A stretch of DNA of 64,000 nucleotides from Pseudogymnoascus destructans (GCF_001641265.1 NW_020167526.1:1116001-1180000), one strand, 5' to 3'; shown: positions 21,117 to 32,328, numbered from the stretch's first letter. The notes: a model not told the origin generated them from the letters alone. Program-made: numbers and translations.

Positions 21117-22236
21117 TAGATCTAATTACTATAACTACCTCTGAATTGAAGTAATATAGTAGCTACGTCGCAAAGATATTTTATAACGAAAGTGGTGGTC
21201 GAATAGGGGTAATTTGCAGTGGTGGCAGTCGCAAAAGGGTACATATAGGTACTTCCATTTACATATATATTTGTATGGCAATAGACATACCGCGATGTAT
21301 CTTTTTCCGGCTGCCACCACCTCTCCCTCCACCCGCCCAGTTCCAAAGCACTTACTGAAGTAGAAAAATTTATCAAAGGCCAGTATTCTACAGAGGGAAC
21401 AAAGGGCTCTAGTCACATAGGGGACTACAAAGGGAACACCGTAGGGGGTATGGCCGGAATGGGAGAATTACATACAATTTACTAGTAATTTCCCTTGTCA
21501 TGTCATAGGTGAACTCATGAAAATCATGAAGATCACAACTTTTCAAAGCCTCGATTCCAACTCATTTTAGAATTGCCTATTTAGGCCTTACAGTGGACTA
21601 CAGTAAGCACTAAACAGGGTTACGTATGCTCTAATACTAATATATTCTAGGTCAGCTTGGCATGGCCTGATCAGGCAATGTAAAGCCAGAGCCTGTCGGA
21701 GACTGCTAAAACGCTCTAATCGAGGATTTGTTTTAGTGGTGGCGGCCCGTGCCTTCCCGTGCCCTCTGGCAAGGGACACAAATAATAGAAGTAAAGAGGT
21801 AGTTGTATTCTTGGGTATATACCTTTATCCATACTAAAAACTGACCAAGGAAGAAACCAGTTATTTATGAAGAGGCTGTGATTTTCAACATAGGATACAT
21901 TACCATGTCGTGCAACACCTGATCCCCTGTGCTTGCAGCTTTGGAGGCGTACACCCCTGTCGGGGAAATTGCGTCCAGCTACATTGGGATGGCTCAGCTG
22001 AACCTCAAAATCCTCACGACTTCGACATGCTTCCCGTTCATCCGCCTAGGAAAGGCAGTACGCTATAAATTCCGGTTCTTGGTGGCCCATAGAGACCACA
22101 GCGGCCAGCACCACCTATTAGTATGGCCCAGACGACGACGACCCAAGCTCAGGAAAACGGAAACACCCCAGGTCGTCCGCCACTATTCGTTATTTGAGTG
22201 AGAGTGTGGAATATCTTATTGTTCCTCAGCCGCGCC
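21117..22236. other. AT-rich intergenic region upstream of CorA-like gene
   Basis: About 1.1 kb. It probably contains the other end of the Harbinger element and the CorA-like promoter. The last 130 bases are protein-like in more than one frame: SATIRYLSESVEYLIVPQPR is encoded at about 22175-22235 in a frame that does not connect with the downstream ORF, so part of the CorA-like N-terminus may lie here. Confidence 0.5.
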
Positions 22237-24998
22237 ATGAGGATGGTGGGGGCAGAACCACCTGAGATGTCTGGTGCGCTGCAAGAAAATGCTTCAATGT
22301 CTAGATCCAGTAGGGAGGCTAGCGAAAACTTCACAGGCTATCATAGTGATTCGGATTCCGATGGAGACGAGTCTATGTCTGTATACAGACAAAAGGCGGG
22401 GGCCGCGGGCCGACGGAAACAATCTTTCTTCATTGTGTCAGATCGCAGGAAACATGAAGAAGATCGTTGGGGACCCCTTGAAAGGATTGAAATCAGGCCG
22501 ATCCTGAAAGCCTCTACTTTCAAGATATTAAAGCCAAGAAGGAAACGAACAAAATCAGTGCATCAATATGTTATAGATGCAATACGACGAAATGACGTTA
22601 ATGGATCAATTTTGGATCTCCCGGAAGCTAATATCCCACTCCCAGAGTCCGACTCTGAGAGTTTAAGCGGGGATGAAAGTGGACTATCACATCCACGGAA
22701 CATCAAATGGTCAGATAGGTCATCTCTAGACGCCATTATTGGAGAGGGAAATATATCTCGTGATTCCAAGGCTCGCCCGACTATGGAGCCTGCCCTTCGC
22801 CATTTTAAGTATTCGGATATGATAATCCGCGCGTCTCAAGTCTTCAGACACTTTCATAAGGTCCTCGACGCTGTACCGTCACGCAACAATAATATCGCAA
22901 ATATAACATCTATTGACTTTTCCGAAAATTTCCGATATTCCCAAACTGAGTTTATTGTTGGTAGCAACGATAGCCACAATATACGTACGCTTGGGGCAAT
23001 TGGCCAGATTCCAGAGAACGTCAGACAGAGGCTACTCATAGTACCGGATTTAGCGCCACAGATTATTAACCTTCTTGGAAACCTCTTTGGACTCAGCCCG
23101 GAAGTTTTTGAGGAGCACCTAATAAATTCAGGATACGAGGGAGCGAACTATGATGATGAACCTGCACACACCTGGTCTACAGCAAAGATGAAAAAATCAC
23201 ACGCCTCTATTAAGTGGTATCGACCCGTAGAGAGACGTCCCGTAGCTCCGTACTCTACTCGGGACCGGGAGATTCTCCTTGATCCGACACAGGGTCGCTT
23301 GAAGCGCAGCGGAGACTATGACAGAGATTTCCTTGTATACCAAACCCAGTCTAATATATTTCGGTCTGAGTGGGAGATGTGGACTGACCCAAAGATAACC
23401 ACTGAAGAAGAGAGGATCTGTGGATGGGAAGAGAGAGCTACTGTCTGGAGCCAAAAGCTTGATGGCAGAGATTGTTATGTTGGTAGGTGACCAATAATCG
23501 AAGGAGAAGAACTACCGCTTACCCGTTTATAGTGATCCTAATCCTTGATCCACTGCCAGTCATAGAAGAAGGAGCTGAGCGAGTCGTAGAAGCAGCGCGA
23601 GTCTATCGCCCGGATAAAGACGACTCTGACTCTGATGATTCTTTTGTTGATCCTGCGGAAGACGCCGAACATTTGTGGAAGCTAGCTGAAAAACTTCGAA
23701 CTCAACGTGCTTCTCAAAAACGTACTACACAGCTACGGAAAATGTTGAACCCAAATGGTAAGGATAAAAAGCAAGACGATGAGGCCGCCTCTGTACTGAG
23801 TCAGACGTTTGAGAAGGTGACGTTGAAAGTGCTAAGCCTAGTCACTGTACATCCGGTGTTCCGACAGATTGTCCCGCGAGCGCACATAGAAGTTGGTATC
23901 GATGAAGCGTTTCGCTCGGCACCACTTTTGGATAAGCTAGGCCGTCAGCTGTTTAATACCACGTCTACGAAGGACGAGTTCTGCCAATGGCTAGATTCAA
24001 TGCCGTATCCGAGAAGAGGCGACCATCATTTTGCATTAATTACGCCACTATATCACATCATACAGCAAGATTCGACAAACCTACTAAGTCACTTGCACAA
24101 GACTCTTGACGAGATCAACGTCGATATGCTAAGCGATGCGAAGATGGAGGATCGAGTAGTTATGTGGCGTCAGATTATAGCTAGGGCCCAGCTTGAATTG
24201 CCAGGACTCAAACGCTCTATAACTACATTCTTCACGTTCACCCAATTACTCGATGTGAGAGGGGGGTCTGACGTTCAGGACCAGTTTAAAGAACTATCAA
24301 CTGAGATTGACGATATGATCCAAAGACTTCAAATAGCGTCCTCGTCACTAACCTCAAATATGGCCTTGCTCGATAGCCGACGATCTATTGCCGAAGCTCA
24401 GGCCATTACAAAATTAACGGAGCTAGCCTTCTTCTTCATCCCCTTATCATTTACCGCCACCTTGTTCGGGATGCAAGTCGAGCAACTGGCCGCCCCAGCG
24501 CCGATTTGGATCTTTTTTGTCTTGGGGATTGGGTTTATCTCTCTCTCGTATCTTGTTCGACTCGCCATTAGGAGCGCCTGGCTACATCGGTTGATCAAGG
24601 ATTACAAAGAGAGCATTGCGATGTACGCCCAGAACAAGCGCCAGCCCCTCAAACAAGGAAACGTACCAGCATCCATGTTCGTGCGATGGGTGGGATATGT
24701 GGTAGCCCATGGGCTAGTTGCCAATCACAGAGCAATGGTTGCGTGGATCAGTTCGTCACGTCCTGGTAAGGTTATCACTGCTGCTAGTCTTGTTTCTTTG
24801 GTTGCAGTGCCTCTCGCCGTTATATGGACAAAGCCCTTGGCACCGGGTATAAGGGCAGCTATAACTGCGGTTATCGTGTTGCTTGTCGTAACTGTGGTCG
24901 TATTCAATGTTATGCGGAGGCTTGTGTATGGAGCGGGGAGCATATATTTTACCTCTTCTTATGGCTCGGACTCGGATTCAGATTCGGGTTCAATTTAG
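22237..24998 (+). CDS. CorA-like membrane transporter, fungal type
   Basis: Two exons (22237-23482, 23533-24998; intron GTAGGT..TTATAG) encode about 903 aa; the join gives RDCYVVILILDPLPVIEEG. The N-terminal half is soluble and acidic. The CorA-type region includes KLTELAFFFIPLSFTATLFG followed by MQV, so the usual GMN motif is GMQ, as in many fungal CorA-like proteins, then a second segment WIFFVLGIGFISLSYLV. Two additional hydrophobic segments follow (VITAASLVSLVAVPLAVIW; AAITAVIVLLVVTVVVF), giving four rather than two. It may move divalent cations, but the changed motif makes selectivity uncertain. The start is uncertain: conserved-looking sequence upstream is out of frame, so an additional 5' exon or a small indel is likely. 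Confidence 0.75.
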
Positions 24999-25132
24999 GT
25001 CTACGGAGAAGAAATGCCAAATCAAGCTCTAAATAAGAGTACCATAATACGCTATTTATAGTATAGTATTCTACACAACGCTATTCCTTTTAAGCCCCTT
25101 TTTGCAGCACCGCTTTGCTAAACACCACGTCA

Positions 25133-26306
25133 TCAATCTTCTATGGCCTGAAGATTCTGGATACTCAAAATCATAATTAAAACCCCACACATCGCAACGA
25201 CAACCAGCAACACCCCTCCCCATCCCAGCACCATAGCCGCCGCACCCACCCCGCCCCTCACCGCCCCATACGCCAAGCTCCCGCCCATACTCGACGCCGT
25301 TGCCGTGGCCACATGCTGCCATAGTATCGAGATCAGCACGAGGATGGCCGCAATAAAAGTCGCTGCCAGCGTGACCTTCGACACAGAGCGCGACGGGAAA
25401 GGACGAATTTCGACCTCGGACCCGTGGTCGTCCTCGTTGCCGTGCCACTGCGGGTAGGTCACTAGTAGGATGAGGGTGATGACCATGAACGCGATGGACG
25501 CAAATCTGTAGACGACGGTTAACAGGCGGGCAGCGCGGGGGGGGTAAAGGGGACAAACATGAGCCCATCGAAGATGATGGTGTCGCGGAAGGTCCTGGCG
25601 ATCCAGAGGATGTTTAGTGGGTCGGGGCTGCTTCCACTCTGGGTCCCATTCAGGGCGCGGGCGAGTGAATCGGCGTCGCGTGAACAAGTCCAGTTCCCTG
25701 GTGCGGCGCTGATGCACATCCCAATATAGCCGGCGCGGACTTGGAGTGTTGTAGAATTGCCTGCAAGGTTGGCGAAGGTGGTGGAGAGGGACGGGCTCAG
25801 CTGCAATGGGGAGGGGGGGTAGGGGGTGGCTGGCTGGTAGGAGAGCGACAGGAGGTACACGTCTTTGAGGCCTGTAGTTGTGCAGCCGGCGACAAGGATG
25901 GCTAGGTGGTGATGAGGTTAGCGGGGGGGCGGCGGGGGGGAGAAGGCAGGGCGGGTACAGAGAAAGATGATACAGATAGAGATGGTGATCATGAAGACAT
26001 GGTGAACGGCGAAGGGCGGTAACCTATCTGTTAGAGGTGGATTATCAGCAACTCAGCTCTCCCACACAAACCCGTAGGGGGGAGGTACATACAAAGAGCG
26101 TTACTAACAAGGCGAGCAAGACGACCACGGCGAGCAAGACGACCAAGGCGAGCAAGACGATCAAGGCGAGCAAGACGATCAAGGCGAGCAAGACGAACAA
26201 GACGAGCAAAACCCGTCAATGTAGACGCTTCACTGCTAGTGGCCACGCTCACCTGCGATCCTTCAGCTGGGGAACTTCCCTCCGTGTTGACCTTCATCCT
26301 CGACAT
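25133..26306 (-). CDS. fig1: FIG1-family Ca2+ regulator / membrane fusion protein
   Basis: Four exons (26093-26306, 25959-26027, 25559-25901, 25133-25505; right to left) encode 332 aa. Introns carry GTATGT, GTACCC and GTTTGT donors. The first membrane segment is split between exons 2 and 3 (MITISICIIFLSILVAG). The family signature follows in the extracellular loop: VRAGYIGMCISAAPGNWTCS, with the paired cysteines, and LNILWIARTFRDTIIFDGL. Three more membrane segments are visible (FASIAFMVITLILLV; LAATFIAAILVLISILW; GGVLLVVVAMCGVLIMILS). Fig1 proteins act in the low-affinity Ca2+ system and in membrane fusion during mating in yeasts and filamentous fungi. An unusual feature is a run of basic repeats (RLARLD) just before the first membrane segment, encoded by an 18-bp minisatellite. 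Confidence 0.9.
26107..26212. repeat. 18-bp coding minisatellite in FIG1 exon 1
   Basis: About six head-to-tail copies of GCGAGCAAGACGATCAAG and close variants. On the minus strand each copy encodes the hexapeptide LARLDR or a variant. It keeps the reading frame. Confidence 0.9.
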
Positions 26307-26811
26307 CGTGAACGGAACAGCGAGCCGTCAGCTACGGAAATTCTGTGCGCATTCGTCGGCGACGTTAAAACCGGAACTGAGAGCCGTCGGCGGCATGGCG
26401 GGCGTCGTCGGTGCGGCGTGGGATGAGTGCTGCAGGGATGTGGATCAGCTTCAGGGGGGGGTACCTTGTCAGGCGGGCCGGTCCCCGCGCTGGTGTTGCC
26501 ACACACCCCCAGTTCATGAGCGACGACTGATGTGTTTACAGTCGCGTGCGAATTATAAGGTGGTTGCGTTTGAAAAATATATGTAAGATCAGATTGATAA
26601 ATAGAAGCAGTATAATTTAAAATATAATCCAAAAATGCAGGACGATCAATAACTTTGACAAAAACCTTTTAGCCCAACATCCTCAAAACTCCAATCCTCC
26701 GTGCTCCATATCGTAATATAACCCCTTTACCATATATATTATCAACTTCCACCGTATTCGTAACTTCAAACAATCCCAACCCCCAACCACATCTTTCAAC
26801 CCACCCCGCCA
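26307..26811. other. Intergenic region
   Basis: This region holds the FIG1 promoter and the 3' flank of the disordered-protein gene. It is AT-rich from about 26,560. Frames at 26294-26632 (minus) and 26239-26586 (plus) are not protein-like. Confidence 0.55.
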
Positions 26812-28599
26812 CTAATCTCTAAACCTACTCCTCCCCCTCGGCGGCTCCGGCTCCTTCCCATCCCCATCCCAATCCCTCGGCAGCGTCGTCCCCCCCTCCA
26901 CCTCCTCATCCTCCTCCTCCTGCCTAATCCGCTGATGCTTCCCACAATACACCCACCTCCACCCCTCCTCTGCCCATGGATCCGTACAAAAACACCCGCA
27001 CGGGCGCGTCTCCCCCGCCGAGCTCCCATACCGCCTCTCTCTCTCCCTACTCACTGCTTCTGGCCGAGGGAGTTGTATCGACCCGCTATAGCCGCGGGCT
27101 GCGGGGGAGGGGCCGTTTGGCGGGACCGTTTGAAGGTGGTTCGGTAAGGGGGTAGATCTGTAGGGGATATAAGGGATTGAGGTGGTGCGCATAGAGGGGG
27201 GGCCTACCGGTGCGGTTGCGGCGGCTTCATTGGAGTCTTCGTAGCCGTTTTGGGGTTCGGCGTGTTCAGTGTCGTCTTCTGCTTCATCCATGGTGACGTC
27301 CCCATCCATGGCAACGTTCCCAGCCATGGCATTATCCCCATCCATATTGACGTCCCCAGCCCCCTCATGTAAATAACCCCCTACGCCATTCCCAACCCCA
27401 TCCCCATTCCCATCACCCCTATTCCCAGCCGCACCCTCCCTCACCTCTCTCAACACCCTCTCCCTCACCTCCCTCAACACCCTCTCCCTCACCACCTCCG
27501 TCAACACCCTCTCCCTCTCCTCGCGCCTATGCTGCCGCCCAACGATAATAGCCTCGCGAGTGCCTCGCATGAGCGAACCTAGTCGTCCAACAAAGGATTG
27601 CGCACCGGGGGCCTGGCCACGAGATGTCGGCACAGCAGAGCCCGGCGCAGTCCCGGCGCCAAACTCACGAGCCCTGTGAGTGTGCACGGGAGCCGAGCTC
27701 GAGTAGCCGGCGCATGTAGGCACAGCAGTGCCCAGCGCAGGCCCGGCGCCAAACCCACGAGCTTTGTGGGTGCGCTGGGGAGCCGAGCTCGAGGGGCCGC
27801 CGCATGTCGGCACAGCAGTGTCCGGCGCGGGCCCAGCGCCAACCTCACGATCACTGTGAGTGCGCAGAGGGGCCGAGCTCGAGGGGTCGGCGGATTGCGG
27901 CCCTGGATCGGGGGAGTGCGGGATCATCATCCTAGCGCCACCGCTGCGTCCCGAGCCCACGGCGGGTATCGCCTCGAAATAGTGGTTCTGCGGCACCTGC
28001 AGTGTTCTCGGTTCCGATTGAGGGACATCGGGGAGTGGGATACTGTGTGCCGAGAACTCTGCTGCTAGGAACGGTGCCGGTCCCGAGGGGGGAGGGGCGC
28101 TGTTCACCGGGCTGTCGGCGGTGAGAGACTCTCCCTCTCCTGGCGGCGCACCGACACCAGCAGCAGAGAATCCATGGGCTGCCCCTGAAGTCGGCGATGG
28201 GGGAGGGGCGCCATCCGCCGTACCGCCCGCAGTGGGATCCCCTCCATCTCCCGTCGGCGCAGCGGCATCAGTAGCGGCAGAATATCCATGAGCGGCACCT
28301 AAATTCGGCGAAGGCGTCGGCGCACCAGAGCGGACTTGTCGTCGTTCCTCGCCACTCTCGTGCTGTGAGGGAGCCGAGGGAGCGAAGGAGGCGAATCCGC
28401 GGGTTGGTGCCTGTGCTAGCAGTCCCTGTGTTGGGAGTCCGGCCGTCGATGCCGAGAGTTCGAACGTTGGGAAATCGAACGTCGGGAGTGTGGAGGTGGA
28501 AGCGGGGGAGGCGGGGGAGGGGGAGGGGGAGCGGGGGCGCTTGCAGCCTGTGCGGGTTGGGGAGGTGGGTGGTGGCTGTGGTGGTGGGGGGGCTGACAT
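26812..28599 (-). CDS. Disordered hypothetical protein with a Cys/His-rich C-terminus
   Basis: A single open frame of 595 aa from ATG 28599 (MSAPPPPQPPPTSPTRTGCK). The frame is also open upstream, but the first ATG is here. Composition is strongly Pro/Ser/Ala/Gly-rich. Around residues 255-345 there are three imperfect repeats of about 33 aa resembling SSSAPLRTHSDREVGAGPAP. A later region repeats RERVLREV, and an NMDGD/AMDGD-like repeat follows. Near the C-terminus CGCFCTDPWAEEGWRWVYCG plus KH gives a CxCxC..C..H pattern that could bind zinc. I recognise no family. The long uninterrupted frame supports a gene, although GC-rich low-complexity DNA can give long frames by chance. Confidence 0.6.
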   Translation of the reverse strand: MSAPPPPQPPPTSPTRTGCKRPRSPSPSPASPASTSTLPTFDFPTFELSASTAGLPTQGLLAQAPTRGFASFAPSAPSQHESGEERRQVRSGAPTPSPNLGAAHGYSAATDAAAPTGDGGDPTAGGTADGAPPPSPTSGAAHGFSAAGVGAPPGEGESLTADSPVNSAPPPSGPAPFLAAEFSAHSIPLPDVPQSEPRTLQVPQNHYFEAIPAVGSGRSGGARMMIPHSPDPGPQSADPSSSAPLRTHSDREVGAGPAPDTAVPTCGGPSSSAPQRTHKARGFGAGPALGTAVPTCAGYSSSAPVHTHRAREFGAGTAPGSAVPTSRGQAPGAQSFVGRLGSLMRGTREAIIVGRQHRREERERVLTEVVRERVLREVRERVLREVREGAAGNRGDGNGDGVGNGVGGYLHEGAGDVNMDGDNAMAGNVAMDGDVTMDEAEDDTEHAEPQNGYEDSNEAAATAPVGPPSMRTTSIPYIPYRSTPLPNHLQTVPPNGPSPAARGYSGSIQLPRPEAVSRERERRYGSSAGETRPCGCFCTDPWAEEGWRWVYCGKHQRIRQEEEDEEVEGGTTLPRDWDGDGKEPEPPRGRSRFRD

Positions 28600-29935
28600 G
28601 GTGGCTGTGGTGTGTGGAGTAGACAAGGGGTGCTGTGCTCTTCGTGGTTGTTGTGAGGCACTGTCGTGTTTGTGAGAGTTGTAAGGCGTTGTGGTTTTTT
28701 GTAAAAGGCGATGGTCTTTGGGATAGTCGTGAGTTGCTATGTTCTTTATGATAATTATGAGGCGCTATCGTGTTTATAGAAGGCAACAGTTTGTGAGAGT
28801 TGTAAGGCGTTGCCGTCTTTTGTAAAAGGCGATGGTCTTTGGGATAGTCGTGAGTTGCTATGTTCTTTATGATAATTATGAGGCGCTATCGTGTCTATAG
28901 AAGGCAACAGTTTGTAAGGCGTTGTGGTTTTTTTGTAAAAGGCGATGGTCTTTGGGATAGTCGTGAGTTGCTATGCTCTTTATGATAATTATGAGGCGCT
29001 ATCGTGTCTATAGAAGGCAACAGGCACTATCCTCGTTGTGATAATTGTAAGGCGCTATGGCGTGTGCAAAAGTCGATGGACAGCGTCGTGATAACCGTAG
29101 GTGACAGTAACTATCCTCGTAATAACGGGTAATAGTTGCTCTTCTTAGAATAGTAGATAGACACCGTACTGTCGACAGGAGTTGATGGGTGCTACGGGAC
29201 TTGAATGTATCAACGGAGAGTAAAGTGATAGAACTCCGCACAGAGTGGAATCGTCAGCACAGAGGAAAGTGATAAACCAGGAGGAAAAGAGAAAGAGAAA
29301 GGAAGAACAAGAAAAATTCCCATTACACCCATCCACCCATCTCCCCATCCCACACATCGTCTCCATACTCCCTTTCCCCTGGGCCACCCCGTCACCGGCG
29401 CGAACTCTAAACGGAGAAGCTCTCTAGCTCCCGGAGTTCCTGACAAGCAACCACTCACACCTCTTCCCCGATTTCGACACCATGGTACGACGTCACTACC
29501 CGCTGTCAAAACATCCGACTCCCTCCATCATCATGCGATGATGATGGGGAGTTACCAGGAACCAGGTACGTGTGCCTGCCGTGCCTGCCCACCCAAGATT
29601 CTAGAAGCGAGAGCTAACAAAGGGGGGGATGAAAATAATTTGGCTATGGACACTAGGCACTAGACAACGGAAGTATTTTTTCACTTTATTCGAATTGGAA
29701 TTTGCTAGATAACTACGAATAAACGTAAGATTAGTTGCAGACTCCAACGCCAGGCCTCGTCATCATCGGATCATCCCATCTCTCACCATCCCCATCATCC
29801 CATCACCCCATCTCCTCCACCGGTAATTACTCCCACTTGACATAAATCTCACCCCACACAAATCCCAGGTACCAGGCACCAGGCACCCCGCCAAGAGCAA
29901 CGTCATCCTCAAACACTCATCCATCAAACCCCCCC
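28600..29935. other. Intergenic region with minisatellite
   Basis: The promoter side of the disordered-protein gene contains a 121-bp tandem repeat (28671-29022) and a partial decayed copy to about 29,090. From 29,240 to 29,935 I see purine- and pyrimidine-rich stretches and no convincing gene. Confidence 0.6.
28671..29022. repeat. Tandem repeat, three copies, about 121-bp unit
   Basis: Copy 1 starts at 28671 and copy 2 at 28792, both with TGTGAGAGTTGTAAGGCG. Copy 3 starts near 28911 and lacks nine bases at its beginning. Shared landmarks are AAAAGGCGATGGTCTTTGGG, GATAGTCGTGAGTTGCTATG and ATAGAAGGCAACAG. Copies are nearly identical. Non-coding. Confidence 0.92.
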
Positions 29936-31033
29936 TCAAACAGCGAACGCAACAGCAGCCGCCAACACCACCATCCCCAAACTCGCCGCGTTCGCGACCG
30001 CCGCAGCGGGAATAGGTGGTGTGATAGTAGACGATGGGCCGACGGGCGTATTGGTCTTGCCACCACCACCACCACCAGTCGGGTGGGCGGGGCCGGTGCC
30101 GTTTGTGACGGTCGTGATGGTCGCTGGTGGGGTGGGGGTGGTGGCGCACTCGGAGATGGTTACGGTGACAGTAGTAGGTGGGACGACGGTGGGCTTATTG
30201 GTGTGCGGTGGCTTCTTAGTGGTAGTGGGTTCGGTGGGCTTAGCCGTGGTAGTTGGCTCTGGCTTCTTAGTGGTAGTGGGTTCGGTGGGCTTAGCCGTGG
30301 TAGTTGGCTCTGGCTTCTTAGTGGTAGTGGGTTCGGTGGGCTTAGCCGTGGTAGTTGGCTCTGGCTTCTTAGTGGTAGTGGGTTCGGTGGGCTTAGCCGT
30401 GGTAGTTGGCTCTGGCTTGGTGGTGGTGGTAGGCTCTGGCTTGGTGGTGGTAGCGGTGGGCTCTGGCTTGGTGGTGGTGGTTGAGGTTGGTTCGACGGGC
30501 GTGGGTGTGCAGACGTCGACGGGGAGGGTGAACACGCCGTTGAGGTTGCCGGAGCCGCCGTAGACGATGCAGCTGGGTTTTGTTAGCCTTGTATCTTCAC
30601 ACTCTCCTCTCTCTCAACACTGTCCACAAATACTGATGACCTGGAAATAGACAGCATGATGTTGGGGGGTGGTGAACCTACTTCTTCACGCAAGCAGCGC
30701 TGTGCAGATGTGGCGCATAACAGAGCGTGGGCTGCACGCCCAGAGGCGGCTCGCCAGCCAGGTTATCATTGCAGTTCCCGGGTTGTCCGACGAGACCGGT
30801 GCAGCGGATGATGATGTTTGTCTTGAGCGAGTCGCCGGCGCAGTAGACTGCGTCGGGGACGTGGCAGGTCCATTTGCCAGTTTCTGGGTTGCTGGGAGGG
30901 GGGTTAGTATGGACTGTGTGGGGGACGGATGCGGTGGATGAGGGTAGGGGAGGGAGGAGACATACTAATCTGGGCCAGTAGCGCTGGAGAGAGCAGCAGA
31001 GGCAGAGATGAGGAGAGCAGTGGAAAGCTTCAT
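29936..31033 (-). CDS. Secreted, mucin-like GPI-anchored protein with Cys-rich N-domain
   Basis: Three exons (30966-31033, 30682-30891, 29936-30572; right to left) encode 304 aa. MKLSTALLISASAALSSATG is a clear signal peptide. The mature N-domain (about residues 23-112) has roughly nine cysteines (WTCHVPDAVYCAGDS, CTGLVGQPGNC, KNCIVYGGSGNLNG). It is followed by a Thr/Pro/Lys stalk built from four 17-residue repeats (EPTTTKKPEPTTTAKPT), then TVTVTISEC. The C-terminus, ANAASLGMVVLAAAVAFAV, has the small-residue site and hydrophobic tail of a GPI signal. It is probably an O-glycosylated cell-wall or plasma-membrane surface protein. The function of the Cys domain is unknown. Intron donors are GTATGT and GTAGGT. 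Confidence 0.88.
30212..30415. repeat. 51-bp coding repeat (four copies)
   Basis: Four essentially identical 51-bp units start at 30212, 30263, 30314 and 30365. They encode the 17-residue Thr/Pro/Lys stalk repeat of the GPI-anchored protein. Confidence 0.95.
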
Positions 31034-32328
31034 CGTGTTGGTGGTGGTGGTTGGTGGTGGTGGTTGGTGGTGGTGGTTGGTGGTGGTGGTTGGTGGTCGT
31101 GTGTGGTGGGTATATATCGATTATGATAACTCTTCTCAAGCTTCCTTTCCTCTGTTTCACGTGGATGAACGACAGTAGGTAACGAACGTCAGTAAACAGC
31201 AGGTGTGAGGTCAACAAACAATAACAGCGAGAGTGATAGTACGAGCGTGTGTGTCTGTATGAGCAAAAGGGAAGGGGGATGAATATCGGGTGGGAGGGGG
31301 AGGTTATATACAAACACGGGCAGTACTGGAGGGACGTCGTTATGGAGGGGCGGTGGCTGGAGTACTGGGGTGTGGGATGTGTACTTGGTGTTTATAGAAA
31401 GTCTACTTGCTACAACGGTTGAATCGTTCCCGTGTCCTTGCTGTGTGGAATGTAGACTTGCTGTAGTCGTCGTGTACCAGTAGCACTCACTCACTGGCAC
31501 AGGTGCGCTGGCAGGCACTACAGCACTGGGGAGTATACGAGAGAGGCGTAATTCGTTGGTGGTATGCCGAGGATATCTCCATCTCAATACGAGGCAAGCA
31601 AGCCACTGCCTGCGTCTCTGCGCCACCTCGTATTCCGCAAATACCATGCGACTCACGGGACCCCAGAGCCGATGGTCCGCCGAGAGGTGCACATTGGGTG
31701 TATTTTCGAGTTGAAGTTGAGTATTATTTATATATATATTATAAGTTACACATATCATTAAGCATCATCTCCCCTTCCCCCTTCTTATACGCATATCATT
31801 AAGCATCATCTCCCCTTCCCCCTTCTTATACGCATATCATTAAGCATCATCCCCTCTTCCCCCTTCCCCCTTTTCCCTTCCCCCTTCTCCCTTCCCCCTT
31901 CTCCCTTCTCCCTTCCCCCTTCTCCCTTCTCCCTTCCCCCTCCTCAGACACCAGATCCTATTTCCCCTTCCATGTCATATCTTGGATTCCCCTCTCATCG
32001 CCGTACTAGCCGGATCGAAGCATCTATGTGTCATGCACAATCGGATCCGTTCTTCTCTCTCGGTGTTTATCAGCAACTCGAAGCCCGCGAGGGTGTTCCT
32101 ATTGACCCCCCATCTATCATCTGTCTACCTACCAACCCATCGATTGCGGTATAGGCTGTGGTGCCCGTTCTTCTTCTCTCCGTATGCGCGTTCATGTGAC
32201 AACACAGCGTAGCGGCGGTGCTCCGGCGAGGTGTACTTCCCGCGTCGTCGTCGTTCTTCAATAAGAGTTTCCCATTCTTCTCCCCCCTCTTCACAGTTCC
32301 TCTTGATTCCTTTCTCTCTCGATAGACC
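31034..32328. other. Intergenic region with microsatellite and minisatellite
   Basis: Immediately upstream of the GPI-protein start is a GGTGGTGGTTGGT-type microsatellite (about 31036-31100), which would lie in the 5'UTR or promoter. A long minus frame at 31189-31758 and shorter plus frames have no recognisable domain. The stretch ends in the repeats at 31751-31945 and unremarkable DNA to 32,328. Confidence 0.55.
31751..31945. repeat. 41-bp minisatellite grading into a polypyrimidine tract
   Basis: A 41-bp unit beginning CATATCATTAAGCATCATC repeats at 31751, 31792 and 31833. The third copy runs into about 90 bases of TTCCCCC/TTCTCCC repeats made only of C and T, which could form a triplex under supercoiling. 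Confidence 0.9.

Noticed and set aside
30021..30563. 180-aa and 133-aa plus-strand ORFs rich in Val/Gly
   Set aside because: They are antisense to the Thr/Pro repeat stalk of the GPI-anchored protein.
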